A stretch of 64,000 bases of DNA from Tenacibaculum gallaicum (GTDB lineage: Bacteria; Bacteroidota; Bacteroidia; Flavobacteriales; Flavobacteriaceae): contig NZ_QUNS01000003.1 of the NCBI RefSeq assembly GCF_003387615.1, positions 312,591 to 376,590 of the forward strand, read 5' to 3'. A model generated the notes under the pieces. That model was not told the origin of the DNA, searched no databases, and saw only the letters and a list, made by a program, of their open reading frames with translations. Made by a program: the position numbers and the translations under genes. This document shows, piece by piece, positions 16,114-24,697 of this stretch; position 1 is the stretch's first letter, and every line of letters begins with the position of its first letter.

Positions 16114-16872
16114 ATGTCGTTCTTTGGTAAAAACATAAAGAAAATTAGAAGTGTAAAACGTTTAAGTCAACAAGCTTTTGCAGAACTTTTCGACCTAAAA
16201 AGGGCTACACTGGGGGCTTATGAAGAAGGAAGAAGTGAACCAAAAATTGACACTATTATAAAAATTGCTAATTATTTTAGCATTCCTATAGACAACCTAC
16301 TAACTTCAGAACTTACTGTTAATAATTTACTCCAATTTAAAGAGAACCTAACTCTAGAAACAGAAAAAATCTCCAAAGAAACCACCACTAAAATTCCTTG
16401 TATCACTAAAAAAGTAGCTATACAGTATCTTGAATATTACAATAAAACTTCTTTTATTGATGATTTACCTAAAATTCAACTCCCTATTAACTCACAAAAA
16501 AAACTTAGAGCTTACATCATTACAAATTTAGAAATGGCTAATCACGACAACGGATTATACCCTAAAGACATAGTTATAGGTGAATTTATACCAGACAATA
16601 TTATAAAGAACTTAAAAAACGGAGAACTTACTCTTACTCTTGTAAAAAACGAACTAATACTACGTAGGCTTCATATTAATGATGACTCTATAACACTATG
16701 TGCAGATCATAAAAATGTACCCGACAAGGTATTCCCTCTTAAAGACATAAAAGAATTATGGAAAATACAATACGTGTTTTTTAACAGAGTTCCTGATTTT
16801 AACACCCCCATAGAAAACAAACTTTCTTTTTTAGAACAAGAACTTTTTAAATTAAAAAGAGAGTTAGAATAA
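16114..16872 (+). CDS. XRE-type transcriptional regulator with S24/LexA-like C-terminal domain
   Basis: 252 residues. An N-terminal helix-turn-helix (about 5-62: KRLSQQAFAELFDLKRATLGAYEEGR) of the Cro/CI type is followed by a linker. The C-terminal domain (about 120-225) has the strand pattern of S24 repressors: NGLYPKDIVIGEFI, LTLVKNELILRRLH, SITLCADHKN and KDIKELWKIQYV. The GDSM catalytic Ser motif of self-cleaving repressors is not seen, so it probably senses a ligand or partner instead of cleaving itself. A short coiled-coil tail (LSFLEQELFKLKREL) could drive oligomerisation. Divergent to the PspA-flotillin-ATPase operon across repeated boxes, it is the obvious candidate regulator. Confidence 0.85.
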   Translation: MSFFGKNIKKIRSVKRLSQQAFAELFDLKRATLGAYEEGRSEPKIDTIIKIANYFSIPIDNLLTSELTVNNLLQFKENLTLETEKISKETTTKIPCITKKVAIQYLEYYNKTSFIDDLPKIQLPINSQKKLRAYIITNLEMANHDNGLYPKDIVIGEFIPDNIIKNLKNGELTLTLVKNELILRRLHINDDSITLCADHKNVPDKVFPLKDIKELWKIQYVFFNRVPDFNTPIENKLSFLEQELFKLKRELE

Positions 16873-16876
16873 ACCA

Positions 16877-18274
16877 TTACTTAAATCCCGCTATTTTATC
16901 TTCTTCTAAGATTTCATTAGTTTCTTCTTGTACTTTTTTCAATACCTCATTTAAATCGGTGATTACATCTAAATCGTGATGCGCTACCATATTTAATAAG
17001 GCTTTGTCTTGTGCACGCCCTTTTTTCATCGCTTCTGCGTACGGAATCTCTTCATTAAAGGTTACCATAGAGTACTTTGAAAAATATTCTGTTGGAAACG
17101 TCTTTTCTAAATCCATCTCCAGCTTTCTCTTTTGTTTAAACAATGGGTTCGCTACATGATCGCGCATTTCATAAAAGTTGTCAATAGCTAAATCGGCAAT
17201 AGCATCGGTATCTTCTTTACGCGCTTTTTCATAAGCTTTAAAAGTAGCTCCCCAATCTCCTTCGTGCTCATCTAAAATTGTATCAAATACAGTTACATCT
17301 TCAAAAGAAGCATTCATTCCTTGTCCATAGAAAGGAACAATTGCATGTGCTGCATCTCCTAGTAACAAGGTCTTATTTTGATAATGCCATGGTGAACACT
17401 TTACGGTTCCTAAAGCCCCTGTTGGGTTGTTAAGAAACTCATCTTTAATACACGGAATCAACTCCAACGCATCAGAAAATTCTTTTTCAAAAAACTCAGT
17501 TATCTTTTCTTCTGAAGTTAAGTTATTGAAATTGTATTCGCCTTCGTCGTAACTTAAAAACAAGGTTACCGTAAAACTTCCGTCTAAATTTGGCAACGCA
17601 ATTAACATATACTCTCCACGAGGCCAAATATGCAAATGCTCTTTACTTATCTGATGACTCCCTAACGTATCTGCAGGAATTTCTAATTCCTTGTATCCGT
17701 GTGTTAAGAAATTTTGAGAATAGCTAAACAAGAACTTTCTTTCTAAATAGTAGCTTTTTCTCAATGCAGATCCCGCTCCATCAGTTCCAAAAATCACATC
17801 TCCGTCTACTGAAAATTCTTCTTTGGTATTATAATCCTTGAAATATGCTACTGTATTTTCTATATCTACCGAAGTACACTCTGTATTAAAATGAATAGTA
17901 ACATTTTCATGCTTCTCTGCCTCCGTTAGTAAGATTCCGTTTAAATCTCCTCTTGAAATAGAGTTGATATACTCTCCTTCCCTACCCGAATAACTCGACG
18001 CAAACGTATTTCCTTCTCTATCGTGCATTAAACGCCCATACATCGGAATACAAATGTCACGTGCTTTTTCTTCCACACCACATAAACGTAAAGCCTTAAA
18101 ACCACGATCAGATAATGCTAAGTTGATAGAGCGTCCTGCAGAAATGTCTGTTGTTCGTAAATCTGGACGACTTTCATACATTGAAACTTTATATCCTCTT
18201 TGTGCTAAACGAAGTGCCAATAAACTTCCGCATAAACCAGCACCTATGATTACTATGTTCTCTTTTTTACTCAT
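16877..18274 (-). CDS. kmo: Kynurenine 3-monooxygenase
   Basis: FAD-dependent monooxygenase that hydroxylates L-kynurenine to 3-hydroxykynurenine with NADPH and O2. 465 residues. The FAD-binding GxGxxG is IIGAGLCGSLLALRLAQRG near the N-terminus. The second flavin motif LLLGDAAHAIVPFYGQGMNA is near residue 305-324, followed by the family DVTVFDTIL segment. SAGRSINLALSDRGFKAL near residues 46-63 is characteristic of KMO. It overlaps the S41 peptidase gene by eight bases and forms an operon with kynU. It acts before the second half of the pathway, which lies beyond the stress operon. Confidence 0.95.
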   Translation of the reverse strand: MSKKENIVIIGAGLCGSLLALRLAQRGYKVSMYESRPDLRTTDISAGRSINLALSDRGFKALRLCGVEEKARDICIPMYGRLMHDREGNTFASSYSGREGEYINSISRGDLNGILLTEAEKHENVTIHFNTECTSVDIENTVAYFKDYNTKEEFSVDGDVIFGTDGAGSALRKSYYLERKFLFSYSQNFLTHGYKELEIPADTLGSHQISKEHLHIWPRGEYMLIALPNLDGSFTVTLFLSYDEGEYNFNNLTSEEKITEFFEKEFSDALELIPCIKDEFLNNPTGALGTVKCSPWHYQNKTLLLGDAAHAIVPFYGQGMNASFEDVTVFDTILDEHEGDWGATFKAYEKARKEDTDAIADLAIDNFYEMRDHVANPLFKQKRKLEMDLEKTFPTEYFSKYSMVTFNEEIPYAEAMKKGRAQDKALLNMVAHHDLDVITDLNEVLKKVQEETNEILEEDKIAGFK

Positions 18275-19466
18275 TTATTATTTGAATCGCTTTTTTATAT
18301 GTTTCTACACTTGTTTTGGTGTAAACTTCAGGAATAAATTTTTCTCTTGGAGTACCGTTTACATGATATAGTTTTTCAACAGGAAAACATAAATTCATCT
18401 TAGTATTTGGCAATGCTTCACATTGAATTGCTCCTAATAATTTTGCCATCTCAGTTCCTACAACCTTTGCTGATTTAATATTATCAAAACCTTGTGCTAT
18501 TGCTTCTCCCACACTTCCTGTCCATCTTCCTGCTAACACTACAACTGGTTTTTTATATGGATTTTTCAAAGGTGTCAATAATTCAATCCAACTTCTCTTT
18601 ATACCAAACTCTCTTTCTAAACTAACTCTTTCATGCTTTTGATATGGAATTGTTTCTGTTATAAACTTTCCCATAATGCTTTTAGCTACTTCAGCATTCC
18701 CTCCGCTTGGTGTATCTCTTAAATCTACAATAATTGCTTTAGTATCTCGGAACTCATCTACTTTTTTAGGGAAAGCTTTAATTACCTCATTGTTTCCTAA
18801 AGAATTATTTAGTTTTATGTACCCTATGTTTCCTTTTATAATTTTCGAACTTAAAGTTCCGTTTTCTTTTTTTGAGGCTGTAGGTTTGTTTAATCTATAT
18901 TGTTTCTCTTTTCCATCTTCTAACACTAAAATTACTCTTTCTTCATTATGTTTTCCTGCAAACCATAGGTTCGCAAAAAACTCTTTAACATCGTCTTTTG
19001 GGTTTTTAAAAGATTTTGGCAATACCTCTTCTACCAAGTCTTCAATTTTACGTCCGTTAATACGAAGTAATTCTGCCCCAACTTTTAACCCTGTCTCTTC
19101 AATTTCAAAACCTGATCTGATGTCCGCTATATGATAGTTACCATCTTTTATTTTTATCCATGCATCAGTTGATGTTGGAATTAGTCGGAATGAAGATTTT
19201 AAATTTCGATTAATACCGGTATGAGGGTCATATAATTCATAGGTTATATTTTCAACCAGCCTAATAAATTGAGAATCGTTGGAAACTTTTTCTACTTCTT
19301 TTTGATATATTTTTTTTACCTCAGTCCAATTTGTTTGTTTTTGATCAAAGTAAGCGTAAAAGCCATCAAACATATTCCATAAATAATCAAAATCTTTTTG
19401 ATACTTAGTTTGAGCTACACTACTAAAACCACATAGAACTAAAAAAACAATAAACATTTTTTTCAT
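18267..19466 (-). CDS. Exported S41-family peptidase-like protein
   Basis: 399 residues with a signal peptide (KKMFIVFLVLCGFSSVAQ). A helical N-terminal domain (about 25-110) and a PDZ-like segment (about 125-165, GLKVGAELLRINGRKIEDL) precede the S41 core. The core contains IIVDLRDTPSGGNAEVAK, the nucleophile-containing VVVLAGRWTGSVGEAIAQ (Ser near residue 316) and VGTEMAKLLGAIQ where the general-base Lys is expected. C-terminal processing-type peptidases act in the periplasm. Its position between kynU and kmo, adjacent to one and overlapping the other, means co-transcription with tryptophan catabolism, for which I know no functional reason. Confidence 0.85.
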   Translation of the reverse strand: MKKMFIVFLVLCGFSSVAQTKYQKDFDYLWNMFDGFYAYFDQKQTNWTEVKKIYQKEVEKVSNDSQFIRLVENITYELYDPHTGINRNLKSSFRLIPTSTDAWIKIKDGNYHIADIRSGFEIEETGLKVGAELLRINGRKIEDLVEEVLPKSFKNPKDDVKEFFANLWFAGKHNEERVILVLEDGKEKQYRLNKPTASKKENGTLSSKIIKGNIGYIKLNNSLGNNEVIKAFPKKVDEFRDTKAIIVDLRDTPSGGNAEVAKSIMGKFITETIPYQKHERVSLEREFGIKRSWIELLTPLKNPYKKPVVVLAGRWTGSVGEAIAQGFDNIKSAKVVGTEMAKLLGAIQCEALPNTKMNLCFPVEKLYHVNGTPREKFIPEVYTKTSVETYKKAIQIINE

Positions 19467-20726
19467 TTATAGCAATGTTTTTAAAGTTTCAACCATTCTA
19501 AACACATCTTCAAAACTATTATACATTGGCACAGGGGCACAACGTATTACATCAGGCTCTCTCCAATCGGTAATAATATTATTTTCGGTTAATTTTTTGT
19601 GCAAACTTTTATCTGCATCCTTCACTTGAATAGATAATTGGCACCCTCTTTCTTTCGGGTTAGATGGTGTAATTATTTTAATGCTGGCCGTATCAATCTG
19701 ATTGATTAAGTATTCAAAATATCCCGTTAATTTTTCCGACTTAGCTCTTAACGCTTCCATTCCTACTTCTTCAAACATATCTAGTGAAGCTCTAATCGCT
19801 GCCATTGATAAAATTGGCGGATTACTCAACTGCCAACCTTCTCCTCCCGCCATTACATCAAAGGGTTGACGCATGTTAAAACGAGTTTCTTTATTATGGT
19901 TCCACCATCCTGCAAAACGCGGTAAGTCTTTATTGTGTGCATGTTTTTCATGTACGAATAAGCCTCCTAAACTTCCTGGGCCTGAGTTTAGATATTTATA
20001 GGTACACCAAGCAGCGAAATCAACTCCGCTATTGTGCAATTCTGGAGAAATATTTCCAGCACCGTGTGCTAAGTCAATTCCCACCATGCAATTTTTAGCG
20101 TGTCCAATTTCTGCAATACGTTTGATACCTAAATACTGTCCTGTATAATAATTCACACCACCTATCAACAACAAAGCTATTTCATCACCTTGTTCATCAA
20201 CTATTTTCTCCAAGTCTTCTATTCGTAATAACTCTTCTCCTTCACGAGGTTTCCACTCTATCAATCCTTCATCTATATCAAATCCATGAAATTTTAATTG
20301 CGATTGCACAGCATATCTATCCGAAGGAAACGCATCACTTTCTATAACAATTTTATATTTTGTTTTAGTTGGTTGATAAAACGACACCATCAACAAATGT
20401 AAGTTGGTTGTTAAGGTATTCATCACCACTACTTCTAATGGTTTTGCTCCTACTATTTTTGCCATTGAATTGGTTAAAAACTCATGATATGGCATCCATG
20501 GATTTCGAGCTTCAAAATGTCCTTCTACTCCATATTTTGCCCAATCGTCTAATTCTTGTTGAATATATTCTTGCGTTTGTTTAGGTTGTAGTCCAAGAGA
20601 ATTCCCTGTAAAATACAACCAGTCATTTCCTTCTGCATCTTTTGGAATATGAAACTGCGCTCTTAAATGCGCTAAATTATCTTCTTTATCTAGTTGTTGT
20701 GCGTAATCAAGTGTTGGTTTGTACAT
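19467..20726 (-). CDS. kynU: Kynureninase
   Basis: PLP enzyme that cleaves kynurenine or 3-hydroxykynurenine to anthranilate or 3-hydroxyanthranilate plus alanine. Starting at the ATG at 20726 (MYKPTLDYAQQLDKEDNL) gives about 419 residues, the normal size; the longer frame to 20762 adds twelve residues unlike the family, so I reject that start. PLP-binding Lys is K244 in WCTYKYLNSGPGSLGG, and the pyridoxal-contacting IDLAHGAGN lies just before it. With kmo present, 3-hydroxykynurenine is the likely substrate. First gene of the kynU-peptidase-kmo operon, divergent from an IclR regulator with 148 bases between them. Confidence 0.95.
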   Translation of the reverse strand: MYKPTLDYAQQLDKEDNLAHLRAQFHIPKDAEGNDWLYFTGNSLGLQPKQTQEYIQQELDDWAKYGVEGHFEARNPWMPYHEFLTNSMAKIVGAKPLEVVVMNTLTTNLHLLMVSFYQPTKTKYKIVIESDAFPSDRYAVQSQLKFHGFDIDEGLIEWKPREGEELLRIEDLEKIVDEQGDEIALLLIGGVNYYTGQYLGIKRIAEIGHAKNCMVGIDLAHGAGNISPELHNSGVDFAAWCTYKYLNSGPGSLGGLFVHEKHAHNKDLPRFAGWWNHNKETRFNMRQPFDVMAGGEGWQLSNPPILSMAAIRASLDMFEEVGMEALRAKSEKLTGYFEYLINQIDTASIKIITPSNPKERGCQLSIQVKDADKSLHKKLTENNIITDWREPDVIRCAPVPMYNSFEDVFRMVETLKTLL

Positions 20727-20813
20727 ACTTATCTTTATTTCTAAAAACCATTTTAAAGACACTAAAGATACTTCATTTTTGACTCAAAATAAAAACCAAA
20801 GTGTTTCATATAC

Positions 20814-20828
20814 TAAAACATCGTTTTA
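20814..20828. promoter_or_regulatory. Palindrome TAAAAC-ATC-GTTTTA in the kynU/iclR intergenic region
   Basis: A perfect 6-bp-arm palindrome with a three-base centre, about midway between the two divergent start codons (20726 and 20875). IclR-family regulators bind palindromes of about this size in the shared promoter of the genes they control, so it is a candidate operator. Function is inference; short AT-rich palindromes also occur by chance. Confidence 0.4.
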
Positions 20829-20874
20829 TAAACTTACCAATTTTTATTATATTAGTCAATATTTTTTTGAAAAA

Positions 20875-21651
20875 ATGAATACAAATTCTAAAAGTTTAAA
20901 TCAGTCCATCATCAAAGCATTTGCTGTTTTAGATGCTTTTACTAATGATAAAAAAGAGTGGGGTGTTAGAGAATTAGCTACTAGAACTGGCTATAACAAG
21001 AGTACCGTATACAGATTATTAAGCACTTTAGTTTCGTTAAATGCTGTGCAACAAAACGACAACGAAAAATACCAACTAGGAAGTAAATTATTTGAATTAG
21101 GGAACCGTGTTGCTATCTATAAATCACTAAGAAACTTAACTAACGAGTCTATACAAAAAGTAGCCTTAGAAATTCAGGAAACTGTTTTGTTGGGTATTTT
21201 AAAAGAACAACAAGTACTACACATTAATAAAGCAGACAGTTTACAAGGACTAAAAATAAGCACCTCTATTGGTTCTTACGCCCCTATTAATGGCAGCGCA
21301 ATTGGAAAATTATTATTAGCTTTTTCTTCGTTAGAAACACAGAGAACTTTTTTTAGTTCAGTTACACCGCAATCATTCACTAAAAATACGATTACCTCAA
21401 CCTCAAAGCTCAAAAAGGAAATACAATTAATTCAGCAACAGAAATTTGCTTTAGATATTGAAGAGTTTGAAATTGGTTTGGTATGTATTGCAATACCCAT
21501 ATACAACAAAAAAGGAAAGGTTATTGCTGGATTGAGCGCATCTGGACCTTCCAGTAGGTTTAAAATGAAAAATGTTGCTAGCTATATAAAAATCTTACAG
21601 AATGGTGCTGCTGAGATAGAAAATAGATTAAGTGATTTTAATAGTTTATAA
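20875..21651 (+). CDS. IclR-family transcriptional regulator, probable regulator of kynurenine catabolism
   Basis: From the ATG at 20875 (MNTNSKSLNQSIIKAFAVLD) the protein has 258 residues, the standard IclR length; the frame opens 156 bases further upstream but that extension does not look like protein of this family and would overlap the kynU promoter. An N-terminal winged helix-turn-helix (about 8-70: GVRELATRTGYNKSTVYRLLSTL) is followed by the IclR effector-binding domain (about 85-255, with SYAPINGSAIGKLLLAF and a C-terminal GLVCIAIPIYN...IAGLSASGPSSR). Effectors of this family are usually aromatic or other small carboxylates. Divergent orientation to kynU points to kynurenine-pathway control, which is inferred from position. 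Confidence 0.9.
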   Translation: MNTNSKSLNQSIIKAFAVLDAFTNDKKEWGVRELATRTGYNKSTVYRLLSTLVSLNAVQQNDNEKYQLGSKLFELGNRVAIYKSLRNLTNESIQKVALEIQETVLLGILKEQQVLHINKADSLQGLKISTSIGSYAPINGSAIGKLLLAFSSLETQRTFFSSVTPQSFTKNTITSTSKLKKEIQLIQQQKFALDIEEFEIGLVCIAIPIYNKKGKVIAGLSASGPSSRFKMKNVASYIKILQNGAAEIENRLSDFNSL

Positions 21652-21660
21652 AATTGAATC

Positions 21661-22227
21661 ATGGAACAAATTAAAACACTTTTACAGTCTTTTGCTGACA
21701 TTTCTGATAAAGATTCAGATTACTTTTATTCTAAACTCAAAAAGAAAACGCTTCAAAAAAAGGATACGCTATTAACCAAAGGAGAAACAGAAAACTACCT
21801 TTCTTTTGTTGAGGAAGGGGTTTTAAGATTGTTTATTCCAAAAATTGAAAACGATGTTACCTTTGGTTTTGTTTTTAAAAATAGCTTTATAAGTGCTTAT
21901 GACTCTTTTTTAACACAAACTCCATCTGAATATAGTATTGAAACGTTGACTCCTACTATTTTATGGAGATTATCTTCTAATGATTTAGAAAGCATCTATC
22001 AAAATACTTCTATTGGTAATGAAATTGGAAGAAAAAATGCCGAAAGTTTATTCTTGCTAAAGTCAAAACGAGAGCTTTCTTTATTAAACAACACCCCTGA
22101 AGAACGATACCTTAACCTTTTTCATGAAAGACCTGAGTTAATCAAGCAAATTCCATTAAAATATATAGCTTCTTATATTGGGGTAACTCCACAAGCGTTG
22201 AGTAGAATTAGAAAACGAATTTATTAA
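21661..22227 (+). CDS. Crp/Fnr-family transcriptional regulator
   Basis: 188 residues. An N-terminal cyclic-nucleotide-binding-like beta roll (about 10-115: LLTKGETENYLSFVEEGVLRLFI) is followed by a helix and a C-terminal helix-turn-helix (about 160-185: IPLKYIASYIGVTPQALSRIRKR). No Cys cluster for an Fe-S centre. The ligand pocket is not of the classic cAMP type, as is common for Bacteroidota members. It begins nine bases after the iclR stop and is probably co-transcribed with it. Its target is unknown; the adjacent DoxX-like gene or the kynurenine genes are possible. Confidence 0.9.
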   Translation: MEQIKTLLQSFADISDKDSDYFYSKLKKKTLQKKDTLLTKGETENYLSFVEEGVLRLFIPKIENDVTFGFVFKNSFISAYDSFLTQTPSEYSIETLTPTILWRLSSNDLESIYQNTSIGNEIGRKNAESLFLLKSKRELSLLNNTPEERYLNLFHERPELIKQIPLKYIASYIGVTPQALSRIRKRIY

Positions 22228-22284
22228 CCCAAGTTCATTGATTGTTTTTAAAAGTTTATTCAATTTTGAGAAAAATTTTAATCA

Positions 22285-22737
22285 ATGAAACCATTATTTG
22301 TTTTACTAATCATTTTTATAATTTCTACAGGAGTTCAGAAACTATTTTTAAAAAGTGTGAACTATACTCTTTCTGGCAGAATCGCCATGTGTGCTATGTT
22401 GCTATTTACTGCTTTAGGACACTTTTTATTTATAGATGGCATGAGTAAAATGATTCCGAATTTTATCCCTTTAAAATCATCTATAGTAATACTAACAGGC
22501 GTGTTTGAAATTATATTGGCAATTGGTTTACTATTACCAAACTACCAAAAAACTACGGGCTGGATTCTTATTGTATTCCTTGTATTAATGTTACCCGCCA
22601 ACATAAAAGCAAGCTTGGAGAACTTAAACTATCAAACGGGTACTTATGATGGAAAGGGGCTTTCTTATTTATGGTTTAGAGTTCCTTTACAGTTCTTTTT
22701 TATTGCTTGGGTGTACTTTTCTACTTTAAAAAAGTAA
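22285..22737 (+). CDS. DoxX-like integral membrane protein
   Basis: 150 residues with four hydrophobic helices (about 3-20, 33-52, 65-83 and 90-110, with a further hydrophobic C-terminal segment at 128-145). The arrangement and the pattern GVFEIILAIGLLLPNYQKTTGW match DoxX/DoxD-like small membrane proteins. Members have been linked to thiosulfate/quinone chemistry and oxidative stress, but most are uncharacterised. It follows the Crp/Fnr gene by 57 bases and shares a terminator region with serA. Function cannot be assigned further. Confidence 0.75.
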   Translation: MKPLFVLLIIFIISTGVQKLFLKSVNYTLSGRIAMCAMLLFTALGHFLFIDGMSKMIPNFIPLKSSIVILTGVFEIILAIGLLLPNYQKTTGWILIVFLVLMLPANIKASLENLNYQTGTYDGKGLSYLWFRVPLQFFFIAWVYFSTLKK

Positions 22738-22743
22738 TTATAA

Positions 22744-22775
22744 TTAAAAAAGGTCTACATTTTACTGTAGACCTT
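22744..22775 (-). terminator. Rho-independent terminator downstream of serA
   Basis: A perfect 10-bp stem, AAGGTCTACA (22750-22759) and TGTAGACCTT (22766-22775), with a six-base loop. On the minus strand the stem is followed by a run of six U, exactly downstream of the serA stop at 22805. On the plus strand it lacks a U-run, so it mainly serves serA. Confidence 0.8.
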
Positions 22776-22804
22776 GAACAATATAATTTGTTTAGAACAT
22801 GTAC

Positions 22805-24697
22805 TTAATATAATACTCTAAACTTAATGGTTCCTTCTACCTTTTTAAGCTTTGTTATTACTTCTTGGTTATATTCCTTATCCACATCAGTAATTACATA
22901 ACCTACCTTCTCATCAGTAGATAAGTATTGACCCGTAATGTTCAACTCATATTTTGCTAATACTTTATTGATTTTCGCCATCACGCCAGGTACGTTTTTA
23001 TGAATATGTAAAAAACGGTGTGCGTTTTTATGCTTTGGCAAGCGAATATTTGGGAAATTTACCGCATCTACCGTATTTCCAGAATTGATATATGCCATAA
23101 TTTTGTTTGGAACAAAATCAGCTATATCTTTTTGAGCTTCTTCAGTGCTTCCTCCTACATGCGGTGTTAAAATCACATTATCCAGCCCTTTTAACTCCGT
23201 ATAAAAATCACCATTTTTTCTTGGCTCTTCAGGATAAACATCCACTGCAGCTCCAGCAATTTTACCTGATTTTAACGCACTCACTAATGCTTCAATATCT
23301 ACCACAAACCCACGAGATAAGTTCACCAAGTGTGCACCATTTTTCATTTGTGCTATTTCCTCTTTTCCTATGTAGTTTTTATTTGCTGAATTATCATCAA
23401 CATGTAACGTAACTACATCTGAAATATTCAATAATTCATTTAATGTATCTATTTTTGTGGCATTTCCTAAAGACAGTTTATCTTCTACATCATAATAATA
23501 CACATCCATACCTAAAGCTTCAGCTAATACAGATAATTGTTTACCAATGTTTCCGTATCCAACAATGCCAAGTTTTTTACCGCGAACCTCTCTTGAACCT
23601 TGTGCTGTTTTATTCCATTGACCGTTATGGATTTCTGTACTTCTTTGAAACACACTACGCATTAACATTATAATCTCTCCAATAGCTAATTCAACCACCG
23701 AACGTGTGTTACTATATGGTGCATTAAAAACCACTACTCCATTCTCTTTACAAGCTTCTAAATCAATCTGCTTCGTACCAATACAAAAAGCAGAAACTAC
23801 CATTAACTTTTCGGCAGCTTCAATAACTTTACGAGTTACTTGTGTTTTAGAACGGATTCCTAACACATGAACATCTTTTAATTTTTCAATTAATTCATCT
23901 TCTGATAAACTTCTTGATACAGTTTCTACTGAAAACCCATCACCTGTTAGCTTTGTAAAAGCATCAGAGTGTACGTTTTCTAATAATAATATCTTAATTC
24001 TGTTCTTTGGGTATGATAAGTTTCTAGGCAATTTGTTAACGTATAAAAATTCATCTAAATTCGGCGTAATATGGTCGGCATTTGCAATCGTTTTATCCCT
24101 CGATACATTCTCTGTATATGCAAAAAAAGTATCAGCAACACCTGCTTCTTTGGTAACTGCATCACTATACCCATCACCAATAACTTGCACTTCACCTTCT
24201 AAATTTAAGGATTTTAAACAATCTATCTTACCATTATGTTTAGATAATGGGTTTTCCGTGTCAAATCCAACAATAATTCCATCGTTATCAAACTCAAAAG
24301 TATTTGCAAATACTCTTTCTGAAGGAATATTATACTCCGCAACTATAGGATCAATAAACTCTTTAAACCCTGCTGAAATCACATAAATATCATCAGAAAA
24401 ACTTTCAAAAAACTCTTTATTTCTTTCGATAGAAGGAGACACTTTTTGTCTCAATTCTTCAATTAACAAAGGTAAATCTGACTTTTTAGCACTTAATAAC
24501 TGAATACGTTTTTCTAAGGATTCCGTAAAGGATACTTCTCCATCAATTCCTTGATTGGTAATATGGATTACTTCTTGAATAATCTCTTCCTTTTTTTGAT
24601 TTCCTGTTAAAGTGATTTCAGCTAAAACATCTAATGCTTCCACACTGGTTAGTGTGCTATCGAAATCGAAAACGAAATTTCGTTTTACTAAATTCAT
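22805..24697 (-). CDS. serA: SerB-SerA fusion: HAD phosphatase domain plus D-3-phosphoglycerate dehydrogenase
   Basis: From the ATG at 24697 (MNLVKRNFVFDFDSTLT) the protein has 630 residues; the frame extends 69 bases upstream without family resemblance. Residues 1-220 are a HAD phosphatase of SerB type: catalytic DFDSTLT (D11, D13), VISAG motif II and VIGDGYSDA motif IV. Residues about 232-545 are phosphoglycerate dehydrogenase with Rossmann GYGNIGK, AFCIGTKQIDL, and the catalytic His in TPHVGGSTEEA. A C-terminal ACT domain (about 560-630) probably gives serine feedback. It would carry the first and last steps of serine synthesis on one chain. The serC step is not in the window. Glycine decarboxylase is nearby but on the other strand. 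Confidence 0.93.
   Translation of the reverse strand: MNLVKRNFVFDFDSTLTSVEALDVLAEITLTGNQKKEEIIQEVIHITNQGIDGEVSFTESLEKRIQLLSAKKSDLPLLIEELRQKVSPSIERNKEFFESFSDDIYVISAGFKEFIDPIVAEYNIPSERVFANTFEFDNDGIIVGFDTENPLSKHNGKIDCLKSLNLEGEVQVIGDGYSDAVTKEAGVADTFFAYTENVSRDKTIANADHITPNLDEFLYVNKLPRNLSYPKNRIKILLLENVHSDAFTKLTGDGFSVETVSRSLSEDELIEKLKDVHVLGIRSKTQVTRKVIEAAEKLMVVSAFCIGTKQIDLEACKENGVVVFNAPYSNTRSVVELAIGEIIMLMRSVFQRSTEIHNGQWNKTAQGSREVRGKKLGIVGYGNIGKQLSVLAEALGMDVYYYDVEDKLSLGNATKIDTLNELLNISDVVTLHVDDNSANKNYIGKEEIAQMKNGAHLVNLSRGFVVDIEALVSALKSGKIAGAAVDVYPEEPRKNGDFYTELKGLDNVILTPHVGGSTEEAQKDIADFVPNKIMAYINSGNTVDAVNFPNIRLPKHKNAHRFLHIHKNVPGVMAKINKVLAKYELNITGQYLSTDEKVGYVITDVDKEYNQEVITKLKKVEGTIKFRVLY

Noticed and set aside
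18676..19134. Plus-strand frame of 152 codons opposite the S41 peptidase gene
   Set aside because: Antisense shadow; the minus-strand peptidase motifs are clear.
22242..22448. 68-codon frame overlapping the DoxX-like gene
   Set aside because: Out of frame with the membrane protein, whose helix pattern is convincing; composition is random-like.
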